Positions 1 through 8,377 of a stretch of DNA of 64,000 nt are shown here, piece by piece. The stretch is taken from NCBI RefSeq assembly GCF_008329565.1, contig NZ_NPKT01000014.1:97103-161102 (forward strand), in the 5' to 3' direction. Below the pieces are notes generated by a model that did no database searches, was not told the DNA's origin, and worked only from the letters and a program-made list of their open reading frames with translations. A program made the position numbers and the translations under genes. Each line of letters begins with the position of its first letter. Position 1 is the stretch's first letter. The DNA comes from Mycolicibacterium sp. P1-5. Lineage in GTDB: Bacteria; Actinomycetota; Actinomycetes; Mycobacteriales; Mycobacteriaceae.

Positions 1-1047
1 ACCGCCGCGGTGTCGGTCGAGGAGGGCATGGACAAGATCCGTCTCGGCAAGGCCGAACTCGTGGTCACCGGTGGCTTCGACGACATGACGCTGGAAGCCG
101 TCATCGGCTTCGGTGACATGGCGGCCACGGCCGACACCCAGGTGATGCGGGCCAAGGGCATCAGCGACTCGAAGTTCTCGCGCGCCAACGACCGTCGCAG
201 GCTTGGCTTCCTGGAGGCCCAGGGCGGTGGCACCATCCTGCTGGCGCGGGGTGATCTGGCGCTGAGGATGGGTCTGCCGGTGCTGGCGGTGGTGGGTTAC
301 GCCCAGAGTTTCGGCGACGGCGTGCACACATCGATTCCGGCTCCCGGGCTGGGCGCGCTGGGTGCCGGTCGCGGAGGCAAGGACTCGCAGCTGGCTCGCT
401 CGCTGGCCAAGCTGGGTGTGGGGGCCGACGACATCGCGGTGATCTCCAAACACGACACCTCGACGCTGGCCAACGATCCCAACGAGACCGAGCTGCACGA
501 GCGGCTGGCCGACTCGATGGGCCGTGCCCCCGGCGCTCCGCTGTTCGTCGTCAGCCAGAAGAGCCTGACCGGTCACGCCAAGGGCGGCGCGGCTGTCTTC
601 CAGATGATTGGGCTCTGCCAGATCCTGCGCGACGGCGTCATCCCGCCGAACCGCAGCCTGGACTGCGTCGATGATGAGCTGGCCACTGCTGGGCACTTCG
701 TGTGGCCGCGGGAGACCCTGCGCATGGGCGACAAGTTCCCGCTCAAGGCGGGTCTGGTGACCAGCCTCGGCTTCGGTCACGTGTCGGGTTTGGTCGCGCT
801 GGTGCACCCGCAGGCGTTCCTGGCCTCGCTGAGCGAGCAGGACCGGGCGGACTACACCAAGCGGTCGCACGAGCGGGTGTTGGCCGGTCAGCGTCGACTG
901 GCTTCGGCCATCGCCGGTGGACGGCCGATGTTCGAGAAGCCGGCCGGTCGCCGGTTCAACCACGACGAGCCGGAGAAGCGCCAAGAGGCGGCGATGCTGC
1001 TCGACCCGGCCTCACGGTTGGGCGATGACGACGCGTACGTGCGATAA
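1..1047 (+). CDS. fas: Type I fatty-acid synthase, C-terminal ketosynthase part (partial)
   Basis: The reading frame is open from base 1, so this is the last 348 residues of a much larger gene. The protein is the C-terminal ketoacyl-synthase region of the multidomain cytosolic FAS-I, which makes the C16-C26 acyl chains that mycobacteria use for membranes and mycolic acids. Two catalytic histidines are visible: in SKHDTSTLANDPNE (about residue 151 of the fragment) and in SLTGHAKGG (about 192). The visible start TAAVSVEEG is the segment that normally follows the catalytic cysteine, so that cysteine probably lies just outside the window. It ends 9 bases before acpS, the gene for the enzyme that activates its carrier domain, an arrangement conserved in mycobacteria. 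The identification is secure; only the N-terminal bulk is missing. Confidence 0.96.
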   Translation, partial: TAAVSVEEGMDKIRLGKAELVVTGGFDDMTLEAVIGFGDMAATADTQVMRAKGISDSKFSRANDRRRLGFLEAQGGGTILLARGDLALRMGLPVLAVVGYAQSFGDGVHTSIPAPGLGALGAGRGGKDSQLARSLAKLGVGADDIAVISKHDTSTLANDPNETELHERLADSMGRAPGAPLFVVSQKSLTGHAKGGAAVFQMIGLCQILRDGVIPPNRSLDCVDDELATAGHFVWPRETLRMGDKFPLKAGLVTSLGFGHVSGLVALVHPQAFLASLSEQDRADYTKRSHERVLAGQRRLASAIAGGRPMFEKPAGRRFNHDEPEKRQEAAMLLDPASRLGDDDAYVR

Positions 1048-1056
1048 AGTCGCGGC

Positions 1057-1449
1057 GTGGCGATAGTCGGAGTGGGGATCGATGTGGTCTCCATTCCCGA
1101 CTTCGCCGAGCAGGTCGACCAGCCGGGAACGGTGTTCGCCGAGACGTTCACGCCAGGTGAGCGCCGCGATGCCGCCGACAAGAGTTCGGTGGCGGCGCGG
1201 CACCTGGCGGCTCGGTGGGCCGCCAAGGAGGCTGTCATCAAGGCCTGGTCGGGCTCGCGCTTCGCACAGCGTCCGGTGTTGCCGGAGGGCATTCACCGCG
1301 ACATCGAGGTGATCACCGATATGTGGGGCCGACCCAAGGTCCGCCTCACCGGCGACATCGCCAAGCATCTGGCCGAGGTCACCATCCATGTGTCGCTGAC
1401 CCACGAGGGGAACACTGCCGCCGCGGTGGCCATCCTGGAGACGGCGTAG
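1057..1449 (+). CDS. acpS: Holo-[acyl-carrier-protein] synthase
   Basis: A 130-residue 4'-phosphopantetheinyl transferase of the AcpS type. It moves phosphopantetheine from CoA to the serine of acyl-carrier domains, here most likely that of the adjacent FAS-I. The Mg-binding aspartate is in GVGIDVVSI near the N-terminus, and the glutamate is in RWAAKEAVIKAW around residue 58. The C-terminal HVSLTHEGNTAAAVAI strand is typical. The start is GTG at 1057, giving MAIVGVGIDV, which fits the family length. It follows fas after 9 bases and is probably co-transcribed with it. Confidence 0.96.
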   Translation: MAIVGVGIDVVSIPDFAEQVDQPGTVFAETFTPGERRDAADKSSVAARHLAARWAAKEAVIKAWSGSRFAQRPVLPEGIHRDIEVITDMWGRPKVRLTGDIAKHLAEVTIHVSLTHEGNTAAAVAILETA

Positions 1450-1477
1450 CCGAGCGCGCGCGGCTGTACCGGTGAAG

Positions 1478-1491
1478 GGCCTAGGTCCTTT
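1478..1491. promoter_or_regulatory. 14-bp near-palindrome upstream of the alcohol dehydrogenase
   Basis: AGGGCCTAGGTCCT is symmetric at six of seven base pairs and lies about 90 bases before the dehydrogenase start. It weakly resembles the GGGAC/GTCCC half-site layout of DosR boxes, but with several mismatches. Its function is unknown. Confidence 0.25.
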
Positions 1492-1579
1492 CGATTGGTG
1501 ACCTGGTTACCCTTACCGCGCTTCGTCCTGGCTGACATCGTTGACTCCAAGCACTCGATGACGCTGGAGGGAAGCGAAC

Positions 1580-2626
1580 ATGAAAGCTCTTGTGTATCAA
1601 GGTCCTGGCCGGCGTGCATGGCAGGAGGTGCCGGATCCGCAGATTCAGCACCCGGCTGACGCAATAGTCCGGGTCGATGCCGTCACCATCTGCGGCACAG
1701 ATCTGCACATATTGAAGGGCGACGTCCCCGAAGTCGAGGCAGGCCGGATTCTCGGCCATGAAGCGGTCGGCACGGTCACCGCCGTGGGTTCCGCGGTTGA
1801 AACCCTCAACGTCGGCGATCGAATCCTGGTGTCCTGTATCAGTTCCTGCGGCAAATGCCGCTTCTGTCGGGAATCCCGCTACGGACAGTGCCTAGGTGGT
1901 GGTGGGTGGATTCTCGGTCACCTGATCGACGGCACTCAAGCCGAGTATGTCCGGATCCCTTTTGCCGACAATTCGACGCATAAGGTCCCAGCGGGCGTCA
2001 GCGACGACGAAATGGTGATGTTGGCCGATATTCTGCCCACGTCGTATGAGGTGGGTGTACTCAACGGGGCTGTTCGCCCCGGTGATGTGGTGGCGATCGT
2101 CGGCGCCGGACCAATCGGCCTGGCCGCTGTCCAGACGGCCCGGCTCTACAGCCCCCGTGCGATCGTCTGCATCGATGTGGCCGACTCCCGATTGGAGGCG
2201 GCGCGCAAGTTCGGTGCCGATGTGGTGGTGAATCCTCAGACGACATCGGCGCGTGGGGTCATCGACTCGCTGACCGATGGCCTCGGTGCCGACTGTGTCA
2301 TGGAGGCAGTGGGCACCCCGGCCACGTTCGAGGAATCGGTCAGGCTGACCCGGGCCGGTGGCCACGTCGCCAACATCGGTGTGCATGGCGCTCCGGCAAC
2401 CCTGCACCTGGAAGACATCTGGATCAAGAACCTCACCATCACCACCGGACTGGTGGACACCTACTCCACTCCCACGCTGATCGATCTGGTGGCCGGCCAC
2501 CAACTCGACACGTCAGCGATGATCACGCACCGCTTCACCTTCGACGACTTCGATGCCGCGTATGACGCCTTCAGTCGACCGGCAGAAACTGGAGCGCTGA
2601 AGGTCTTGTTGACAGCACCGAGCTGA
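1580..2626 (+). CDS. Zinc-dependent alcohol dehydrogenase (MDR superfamily)
   Basis: A 348-residue medium-chain dehydrogenase/reductase. It has an N-terminal GroES-like catalytic domain and a C-terminal Rossmann domain with GAGPIGLAA near residue 175. Catalytic zinc ligands are visible as C38 (TICGTD) and H60-E61 (GHE). The structural zinc lobe is intact, with C90, C93, C96 and C104. It should oxidise an alcohol or reduce an aldehyde with NAD(P); the sequence does not reveal the substrate. GGAGGGAAG about 8 bases before the ATG supports the start. The gene sits between acpS and the M20 peptidase, which I recall as near neighbours in M. tuberculosis, so it is probably an insertion into the conserved order. 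Confidence 0.9.
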   Translation: MKALVYQGPGRRAWQEVPDPQIQHPADAIVRVDAVTICGTDLHILKGDVPEVEAGRILGHEAVGTVTAVGSAVETLNVGDRILVSCISSCGKCRFCRESRYGQCLGGGGWILGHLIDGTQAEYVRIPFADNSTHKVPAGVSDDEMVMLADILPTSYEVGVLNGAVRPGDVVAIVGAGPIGLAAVQTARLYSPRAIVCIDVADSRLEAARKFGADVVVNPQTTSARGVIDSLTDGLGADCVMEAVGTPATFEESVRLTRAGGHVANIGVHGAPATLHLEDIWIKNLTITTGLVDTYSTPTLIDLVAGHQLDTSAMITHRFTFDDFDAAYDAFSRPAETGALKVLLTAPS

Positions 2627-2687
2627 GTTGTTCGCGCGATCTCTTCCGCTAACTCACTGACCTCTGCGACCGACTAACGTCGTCTGC

Positions 2688-4025
2688 ATGAGTGATCTCG
2701 TCGAGCGCGTGCAGGCCGTACTTCCCTCGGTGCGGGCTGACCTCGAGGACCTGGTCCGCATTCAGTCGGTGTGGGCCGATCCGGCTCGTCGCGACGAGGT
2801 ACACCGCAGTGCGCGAGCCGTGGCCGATTTGCTGAGTACGGCCGGCTTCAAGCAAGTAGAGATCGTCGCCGAGGGCGGTGCTCCGGCCGTGATCGCGCAT
2901 CATCCCGCCCCGCCCGGTGCGCCGACCGTGCTGCTGTACGCCCATCACGATGTCCAGCCTGAAGGTGAACCGTCGCAATGGAATTCACCTCCCTTCGAGC
3001 CGACGGAGCGTAACGGCCGGCTCTACGGGCGCGGCACCGCCGACGATAAGGCGGGCATCGCCACCCACCTGGCGGCGTTCCGCGCGCACGGCGGCAAGCC
3101 TCCGGTCGGCGTGACAGTGTTCGTCGAGGGGGAGGAGGAGTCCGGCTCACCGTCACTGGGGCGGCTGCTCGCCGCGCACAAAGACAAGCTGGCTGCCGAC
3201 GTCATCGTGATCGCCGACTCGGACAACTGGACCTCCGAAATCCCCGCGCTGACAGTGTCATTACGCGGCCTGGCCGACTGCGTGGTCGAGGTCGCCACAC
3301 TCGACCACGGCCTGCACTCGGGGCTGTGGGGCGGAGTGGTGCCCGACGCGCTCAGCGTCCTGGTGCGACTGCTGGCCAGCCTGCACGACGACGACGGCAA
3401 CGTCGCTGTGCAAGGCCTGTACGAATCCAGTGCCGCCGACATCGACCGCGGGCCGCGGTGGGTCCGCACCGAGTCCGGACTGCTGGACGGTGTTCAGGAG
3501 ATCGGCTCGGGCAGTGTGGCGCAACGCATGTGGGCCAAGCCTGCAATCACGGTGGTCGGCATCGACACGACACCGATTGCCAAGGCGTCGAACACCCTCA
3601 CTCCGCGCGCTCGTGCCAAAGTCAGCATGCGCGTGGCTCCAGGCGGCGACGCCGTGGTCCACTTGCACGCGCTACGACGGCACCTCGAGCAGCACGCGCC
3701 CTGGGGCGCGCATGTCAGCATCATCCCGGGTGATGTGGGCCAGCCGTACGCGATCGACGCCAGCGGACCGGTCTACGAGGCCGCCCGGGCTGCCTTCCGG
3801 GAGGCTTGGGGCACCGACGTCGTCGACATGGGCATGGGCGGCTCGATCCCGTTCATCGCGGAATTCGCCACCGCGTTCCCCGATGCCACCATCCTGGTGA
3901 CCGGTGTCGAGGACCCGGGCACGCAGGCGCACAGCGTCAACGAGAGCCTGCATCTCGGGGTGCTGGAACGCGCCGCCACCACCGAGGCGCTACTGCTGGG
4001 GAAGCTGGGCGACCCGGGCAACTAG
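2688..4025 (+). CDS. M20 family metallopeptidase (dipeptidase), Rv2522c-like
   Basis: A 445-residue M20 zinc dipeptidase/carboxypeptidase. Metal-site motifs appear in order: YAHHDVQPEGE (about residue 85), GRGTADDKAG (about 115), EGEEESGSPS (about 147), and TQAHSVNESLHLG near the C-terminus. A dimerisation/lid domain fills the middle. It is expected to cleave dipeptides or N-acylated amino acids in the cytosol. Position between acpS and bcp matches Rv2522c in M. tuberculosis. Its 3' end overlaps the convergent bcp gene by 4 bases. Confidence 0.9.
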   Translation: MSDLVERVQAVLPSVRADLEDLVRIQSVWADPARRDEVHRSARAVADLLSTAGFKQVEIVAEGGAPAVIAHHPAPPGAPTVLLYAHHDVQPEGEPSQWNSPPFEPTERNGRLYGRGTADDKAGIATHLAAFRAHGGKPPVGVTVFVEGEEESGSPSLGRLLAAHKDKLAADVIVIADSDNWTSEIPALTVSLRGLADCVVEVATLDHGLHSGLWGGVVPDALSVLVRLLASLHDDDGNVAVQGLYESSAADIDRGPRWVRTESGLLDGVQEIGSGSVAQRMWAKPAITVVGIDTTPIAKASNTLTPRARAKVSMRVAPGGDAVVHLHALRRHLEQHAPWGAHVSIIPGDVGQPYAIDASGPVYEAARAAFREAWGTDVVDMGMGGSIPFIAEFATAFPDATILVTGVEDPGTQAHSVNESLHLGVLERAATTEALLLGKLGDPGN

Positions 4026-4495
4026 ACCGAGATGTCCCGGCGCAGTTTGGCGACGTGCCCGGTGGCCTTGACGTTGTACTGGGCAACTTCGATCTTGCCC
4101 TTCTCGTCCACCACGAACGTTGATCGGATGACGCCCTGCACGGTCTTGCCGTACAGCTTCTTTTCGCCGTAGGCGCCCCACTCGGTGAGGACCTTCTTTT
4201 CGGGGTCGGACAGCAGCGGGAACGTCAGCTCGTCGCGCTCGGTGAACTTCGCCAGCTTCTCCGGCTTGTCGGGCGAGATGCCGATGACGTCGATGCCTGC
4301 ACCGTTGAGCTCGGCCAGGCTGTCCCGGAAGTCGCAGGCCTGCTTGGTGCAGCCCGGTGTCATCGCGGCCGGGTAGAAGTAGACGATCACCTTGCGGCCG
4401 GTGAAGTCGGACAGCTTCACGGTCTTGCCCTGGGCGTCAAGCAGGCTGAACGCCGGCGCCTTGTCGCCGACTTCGAGGCGTGCTGTCTCGGTCAC
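4022..4495 (-). CDS. bcp: Thioredoxin-dependent thiol peroxidase (BCP/PrxQ family)
   Basis: A 157-residue peroxiredoxin that reduces hydrogen peroxide and organic hydroperoxides using thioredoxin. The peroxidatic cysteine is C49 in MTPGCTKQACDF and the probable resolving cysteine is C54, the usual CX4C spacing of PrxQ enzymes. The thioredoxin fold is complete at normal family length. It is convergent with the M20 peptidase and divergent from the DUF3618 gene, as in M. tuberculosis (Rv2521). Confidence 0.95.
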   Translation of the reverse strand: MTETARLEVGDKAPAFSLLDAQGKTVKLSDFTGRKVIVYFYPAAMTPGCTKQACDFRDSLAELNGAGIDVIGISPDKPEKLAKFTERDELTFPLLSDPEKKVLTEWGAYGEKKLYGKTVQGVIRSTFVVDEKGKIEVAQYNVKATGHVAKLRRDISV

Positions 4496-4584
4496 CTTGT
4501 GATCCCTTCATCTACCGGTGCATCGGGGTTAGCCCGGCTTGATCTAGGGTAGTTCGGCAGGGCGGCAGAGTTTGGAGGACGGAA

Positions 4585-4812
4585 GTGGTGGACCGGGATC
4601 CCGAGGTCATCAAGGCCGAGATCGACCAGGCGCGTGACCGGCTGGCGGTGACGGTGGACTCGCTGGCCGAGCGTGCCAACCCACAGCGCATCGCCGACGA
4701 CGTCAAGGCCGCGGTGCTGCGTTTCGTCAAGAAACCCCCGGTGGCCGCGGCGCTGGCCGGAGTCAGCGTGGTGACCGTCGTCCTGGTGGTGCGCCGAATT
4801 CGTAACGGCTAG
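4585..4812 (+). CDS. DUF3618 small membrane protein, Rv2520c-like
   Basis: A 75-residue protein. Its first 50 residues are amphipathic and charged (DPEVIKAEIDQARDRLAVTV), followed by one membrane helix at about 50-70 (VAAALAGVSVVTVVLVV) and the basic tail RRIRNG. This is the DUF3618 pattern; the family function is unknown. GTG at 4585 is preceded by TTTGGAGGACG; a second GTG at 4588 would remove one residue. Divergent from bcp as in M. tuberculosis. Confidence 0.85.
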   Translation: MVDRDPEVIKAEIDQARDRLAVTVDSLAERANPQRIADDVKAAVLRFVKKPPVAAALAGVSVVTVVLVVRRIRNG

Positions 4813-4908
4813 TTCAACCGGAAAAGGCGCAAGAGCCGAAGCGGCGGCAATCCGATCAGCTACGCTCGGGCGGGTCTTGCGACGGGTTGTCCCGCAATCG
4901 CTTTCACA

Positions 4909-4937
4909 CACCCACCGCGGCACCCCGCCCGTGGGTG
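4909..4937. terminator. Hairpin between convergent genes
   Basis: CACCCAC at 4909-4915 pairs perfectly with GTGGGTG at 4931-4937. It lies between the DUF3618 gene and the convergent M42 peptidase. There is no U-run, as is common for mycobacterial terminators. Confidence 0.4.
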
Positions 4938-4960
4938 GTGATCGCCTTCGTCTGTCCTGC

Positions 4961-6076
4961 CTATGGTCTTTGTCGGCTCCCCGGGATTCGTGTGTCGAGC
5001 AGGAAGGTGAGCAGGACTTCGGACATCGCGGGGATCGCGTCGACGGCAACGACCTCATAGCCGTGCGTACTCAACGTGGGCAGGCACAGCAGTCCTGCGC
5101 GTGCGGTCTGGCCGGCCGAAAGCGAGTGCGAGGCATCGGATTCGAAGGCACCGAGGACCGCGGCCTGCGGGGCCAGGCCGAGCTCGGTGGCGATGTCCAT
5201 CAGCCGGTCGGCGACGGATTTGTCGTAGACGCTCTGCTGGTCGCTGTAGCCGACGATCGGGCCGCCGGTGACCGATGTCGAGTACTCCTGCTCGGTGGGG
5301 CCGACCTCGAGGGCCAGGGTGATCTCGCCGGGCAGCGTGCGACTGGCATACGTGCCGCCGATGCCGCCGATCTCCTCGCTGACCGTGCCCACGAAGTAGA
5401 TGTCGCGAGCGGGCCGCCGCTCGCCCTCGTGCAATAGCCGGGCAGCCTCGAGCATCGCGGTCAGGCACGCGCGGTCGTCCATGAAGTAACAGCCCAAGAA
5501 CTTGCCGAGCTCGAACAGGGTGCGCTTGCCGCCGTCGATGCACACCCGGGTGCCGGGCCGGACACCGGCGGCCGCGAGTTCCGCGGTGGTGCGGCCGGTG
5601 AACACGTAGACGTGACTCCAATCCAGTGACTTGTCGCCCCGGTCCGGCTTGGTCTCCCAGATCCGGTGGCTTTCAGCAGTGGTGTGCTCGGAGCCCAGGG
5701 TCAGCACGCCGGGCAGCGTGGTGTGATTGCCCAGCACCGCCACCGGACCGAGGCCGAAGTTTCCCGGATACATCGTGCCCAGCTGGGTCACATGGAGGGA
5801 TCCGTCCGGCTCCACCCGCTTCACCAGCATGGACAGCTCGTCGAGGTGGGCCATCACCCGGATCGGACCGAGATCGTCATCGTCGCCGGTGCCGCGGACC
5901 AGGCCGACGAGGTTGCCTGCCTCGTCGACCCAGGCCTCGTCGACCAGGGGTTCGAGTTCGCGACGACAGATGTCGCGGACGGCGTCCTCCTGGCCGACTG
6001 GGCCGAACGCCGCTAGCAGTTCCTGCAACAACGGCCGGTTGAGCCGGGCTTCGGAGGTGATTCCGCGGTGAGTCAC
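4961..6076 (-). CDS. M42 family metallopeptidase (glutamyl aminopeptidase/endoglucanase-like)
   Basis: A 371-residue M42 aminopeptidase, normally a large tetrahedral cytosolic complex that trims peptides. Expected metal and catalytic residues are present: MAHLDELSMLV (His near 77), YFMDDRACLTAM (Asp near 198), TVSEEIGGIGG (Glu pair near 231), LEVGPTEQ, and the last ligand in STHGYEV near the C-terminus. The start at 6076 is supported by domain length. It is not part of the backbone order I recall for this locus, so it is an accessory insertion between DUF3618 and the exporter. Confidence 0.9.
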   Translation of the reverse strand: MTHRGITSEARLNRPLLQELLAAFGPVGQEDAVRDICRRELEPLVDEAWVDEAGNLVGLVRGTGDDDDLGPIRVMAHLDELSMLVKRVEPDGSLHVTQLGTMYPGNFGLGPVAVLGNHTTLPGVLTLGSEHTTAESHRIWETKPDRGDKSLDWSHVYVFTGRTTAELAAAGVRPGTRVCIDGGKRTLFELGKFLGCYFMDDRACLTAMLEAARLLHEGERRPARDIYFVGTVSEEIGGIGGTYASRTLPGEITLALEVGPTEQEYSTSVTGGPIVGYSDQQSVYDKSVADRLMDIATELGLAPQAAVLGAFESDASHSLSAGQTARAGLLCLPTLSTHGYEVVAVDAIPAMSEVLLTFLLDTRIPGSRQRP

Positions 6077-6198
6077 GGGCCTGATTTACCCCGGAGCCAA
6101 CCGGATCATGCCCCTGGGAAATACACAGGAAGTCATTTACATAGTTAATGAATGTTTTGGCTATCCCTGGACTGGAGCCGAAGGGATGCAAAATAGCG

Positions 6199-7938
6199 AT
6201 GACAGACACGATGACCGACGCACCGGTCGCGGACACCAAGCAGCAGGCGGTCGTCGAGACCGCGCATCGACGCCGTCGGATGGACGTTGAGCACCCTCGG
6301 TACAAGTGGGTGGCGTTGTCGAACACCACGCTGGGCGCGCTGCTGGCCTCGATCAACTCCTCGATCGTGTTGATCTCGCTGCCGGCGATCTTCCGCGGCA
6401 TCGGGCTCAATCCGCTGGCGCCGGGCAATGTCGGCTATCTGCTGTGGATGCTCATGGGGTATCTCGTCGTGACCGCCGTTCTGGTGGTTCCGCTGGGCCG
6501 GCTCGGTGACATCTTCGGCCGGGTCCGCATCTACACCTTGGGCTTCGTCGTCTTCACGATCGCCGCAATCGCCTTGTCGTTCGACCCACTTCATCTGACG
6601 GGCGGCGCCGTCTGGCTGATCGGTTGGCGCGTGGTTCAGGGGGTCGGCGGGGCGATGCTGATGGCGTGCTCGGCGGCAATCCTCACCGACGCCTTTCCCA
6701 GCCGTCAGCGCGGGATGGCATTGGGCGTCAACCAGGTCGCGGCGATCGCCGGGCAGTTTCTGGGCTTGTTGATCGGCGGCCTGCTGTCGCAGTGGGATTG
6801 GCGGGCGGTCTTCTGGGTGGGCGTACCGCTCGGCTTGGCCGGAACCGTCTGGAGTATCCGGTCTTTGGTGGAGGTCGGCGTGCGCACCCCGGCGCGGCTG
6901 GACTGGTCGGGGACTGCGCTGTTCGCGGTCGGATTCACCGTGCTGCTGGCCGGAATCACCTACGGCATTCAACCCTACGGCGGGCATCCCACCGGCTGGA
7001 CCAATCCGTGGGTGCTGGGTGCGATCGGGCTGGGGGTGTTGCTGCTCGGCGCGTTGTCCATCGTCGAACTTCGGGTACGCGCACCGATGCTCGACATTCG
7101 CTTGTTCAAGTCCAAGCCCTTCGCCCTCGGCAACCTCGCCGGTCTGATGGCGGCGGTCGGACGTGGGGGATTGCAATTCATGCTGATCATCTGGCTGCAG
7201 GGCATCTGGTTGCCGTTGCACGGCTACAGCTTTGAATCGACACCGTTGTGGTCAGGCATCTATCTGCTGCCGATGACGCTTGGTTTCCTGGTGGCCGGTC
7301 CGCTGTCCGGGACGTTGTCGGACAGGTTCGGCTCCCGGCCGTTCGCCATCGGTGGGATGTTGTTGATGGCCGCGACTTTCCTTGCGCTGATGGTTATCCC
7401 GGTGAATTTCAGTTTCTGGGTGTTCGGTCTGCTGATCTTCCTCAACGGGCTGGGCGGGGGCATCTTCACCTCGCCGAACACCGCGGCGATCATGTCCAGC
7501 GTGCCGGCCGCCGACCGTGGCGCGGCCTCGGGCATCCGGGCCACATTCACCAACGCAGGCATGTCCCTGTCCATCGGCATCTTCTTCTCGCTGATGATCG
7601 CAGGCCTGGCCAGGACGCTGCCGGGGACCTTGAGTGCAGGGCTCCAGCAGCAGGGGGTCGCGATGACCGACGCGCATCGTATCGCCGAGCTACCGCCGGT
7701 GGGCAGCCTGTTCGCGGCCTTCCTTGGCTACAACCCGATCGGCGAACTCCTGGGCCCCACCTTGCAGCAGCCCGGGGTGAATGCGTCGGTGCTCACGGGC
7801 AAGGAATTCTTCCCGCATCTCATTTCGGGACCATTCCACGCAGGCCTGACTGTGGTGTTCATCGCCGCGACGGTGATGATGGTGATCGGGGCGGCTGCGT
7901 CCTGGGTGAATCCGGGGCGAGTCGCCGACCGAGACTAG
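6199..7938 (+). CDS. DHA2-type MFS drug/metabolite exporter (EmrB/QacA-like)
   Basis: A 579-residue major-facilitator protein with 14 predicted membrane helices. The motif-A-like loop is PLGRLGDIFGRVRIY (about residue 100), with a second copy at SGTLSDRFGSRP. The motif-C-like segment GVNQVAAIAGQFLGLLIGG fits proton antiporters that export drugs or lipids. I chose ATG 6199 (MTDTMTDAP), preceded by AAGGGA. An in-frame ATG at 6148 would add 17 residues that do not look like a membrane-protein start. The substrate is unknown. The divergent M42 gene begins 122 bases away. Confidence 0.88.
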   Translation: MTDTMTDAPVADTKQQAVVETAHRRRRMDVEHPRYKWVALSNTTLGALLASINSSIVLISLPAIFRGIGLNPLAPGNVGYLLWMLMGYLVVTAVLVVPLGRLGDIFGRVRIYTLGFVVFTIAAIALSFDPLHLTGGAVWLIGWRVVQGVGGAMLMACSAAILTDAFPSRQRGMALGVNQVAAIAGQFLGLLIGGLLSQWDWRAVFWVGVPLGLAGTVWSIRSLVEVGVRTPARLDWSGTALFAVGFTVLLAGITYGIQPYGGHPTGWTNPWVLGAIGLGVLLLGALSIVELRVRAPMLDIRLFKSKPFALGNLAGLMAAVGRGGLQFMLIIWLQGIWLPLHGYSFESTPLWSGIYLLPMTLGFLVAGPLSGTLSDRFGSRPFAIGGMLLMAATFLALMVIPVNFSFWVFGLLIFLNGLGGGIFTSPNTAAIMSSVPAADRGAASGIRATFTNAGMSLSIGIFFSLMIAGLARTLPGTLSAGLQQQGVAMTDAHRIAELPPVGSLFAAFLGYNPIGELLGPTLQQPGVNASVLTGKEFFPHLISGPFHAGLTVVFIAATVMMVIGAAASWVNPGRVADRD

Positions 7939-8096
7939 CGGCGGCGCAGCCAGTCGCCGAACGATCGGCGGAAGCCGGGGGGATTGGCCGTCAGACCGAG
8001 CCGCCCGCAGCTGTGCACGTGCAGCGGTGTCACCGGCGCGGGTGCCTGCGGAGCTACCTCGCCATGGGGGTGGTGAACGAGGTTTTCCGGCTTCAT
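7935..8096 (-). CDS. Small uncharacterised His-rich protein (53 aa)
   Basis: A short open frame of 53 residues, beginning MKPENLVHHPHGE and ending FRRSFGDWLRRR. GAGGA lies 9 bases before its ATG on the minus strand, and codon third positions are GC-rich as in neighbouring genes. The middle has VTPLHVHSCGRLG with one cysteine among histidines. There is no signal peptide or membrane helix. The stop codon overlaps the last bases of the convergent exporter gene. I do not recognise the family. Histidine/cysteine content could mean metal binding, but that is speculation. Confidence 0.6.
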   Translation of the reverse strand: MKPENLVHHPHGEVAPQAPAPVTPLHVHSCGRLGLTANPPGFRRSFGDWLRRR

Positions 8097-8377
8097 GCGG
8101 CTAAGTCCTCACTTCGTCACTGGACAGTGCGTCCGTTGGCGGCTGCTGGTCATTGCAGCTAACGCCGACGATACCATCGCCCCGCGCATAAGTGCAGCAC
8201 AAGGCCATACTTTATGTGGTCGATGAATCGGATGGTTATCTATTAACGGGCATTCTCGCTGGTCAATCAGCTGTCTTAGGCTTTTGCCCAGCCGATTCAC
8301 AGCGATCCATCTCACAGGTAGGTGCGGGCCGATGTCCCCGCGCGTCCGGCAACGTCGCAATCCAGATCAGGCGACGC

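Noticed and set aside
1478..1491. A true DosR box before the alcohol dehydrogenase
   Set aside because: Only a loose fit to the consensus halves; listed as a low-confidence palindrome only.
6145..7221. A 358-codon minus-strand frame opposite the MFS exporter
   Set aside because: Composition is Gln/His/Arg-rich low complexity, typical of antisense to hydrophobic coding sequence.
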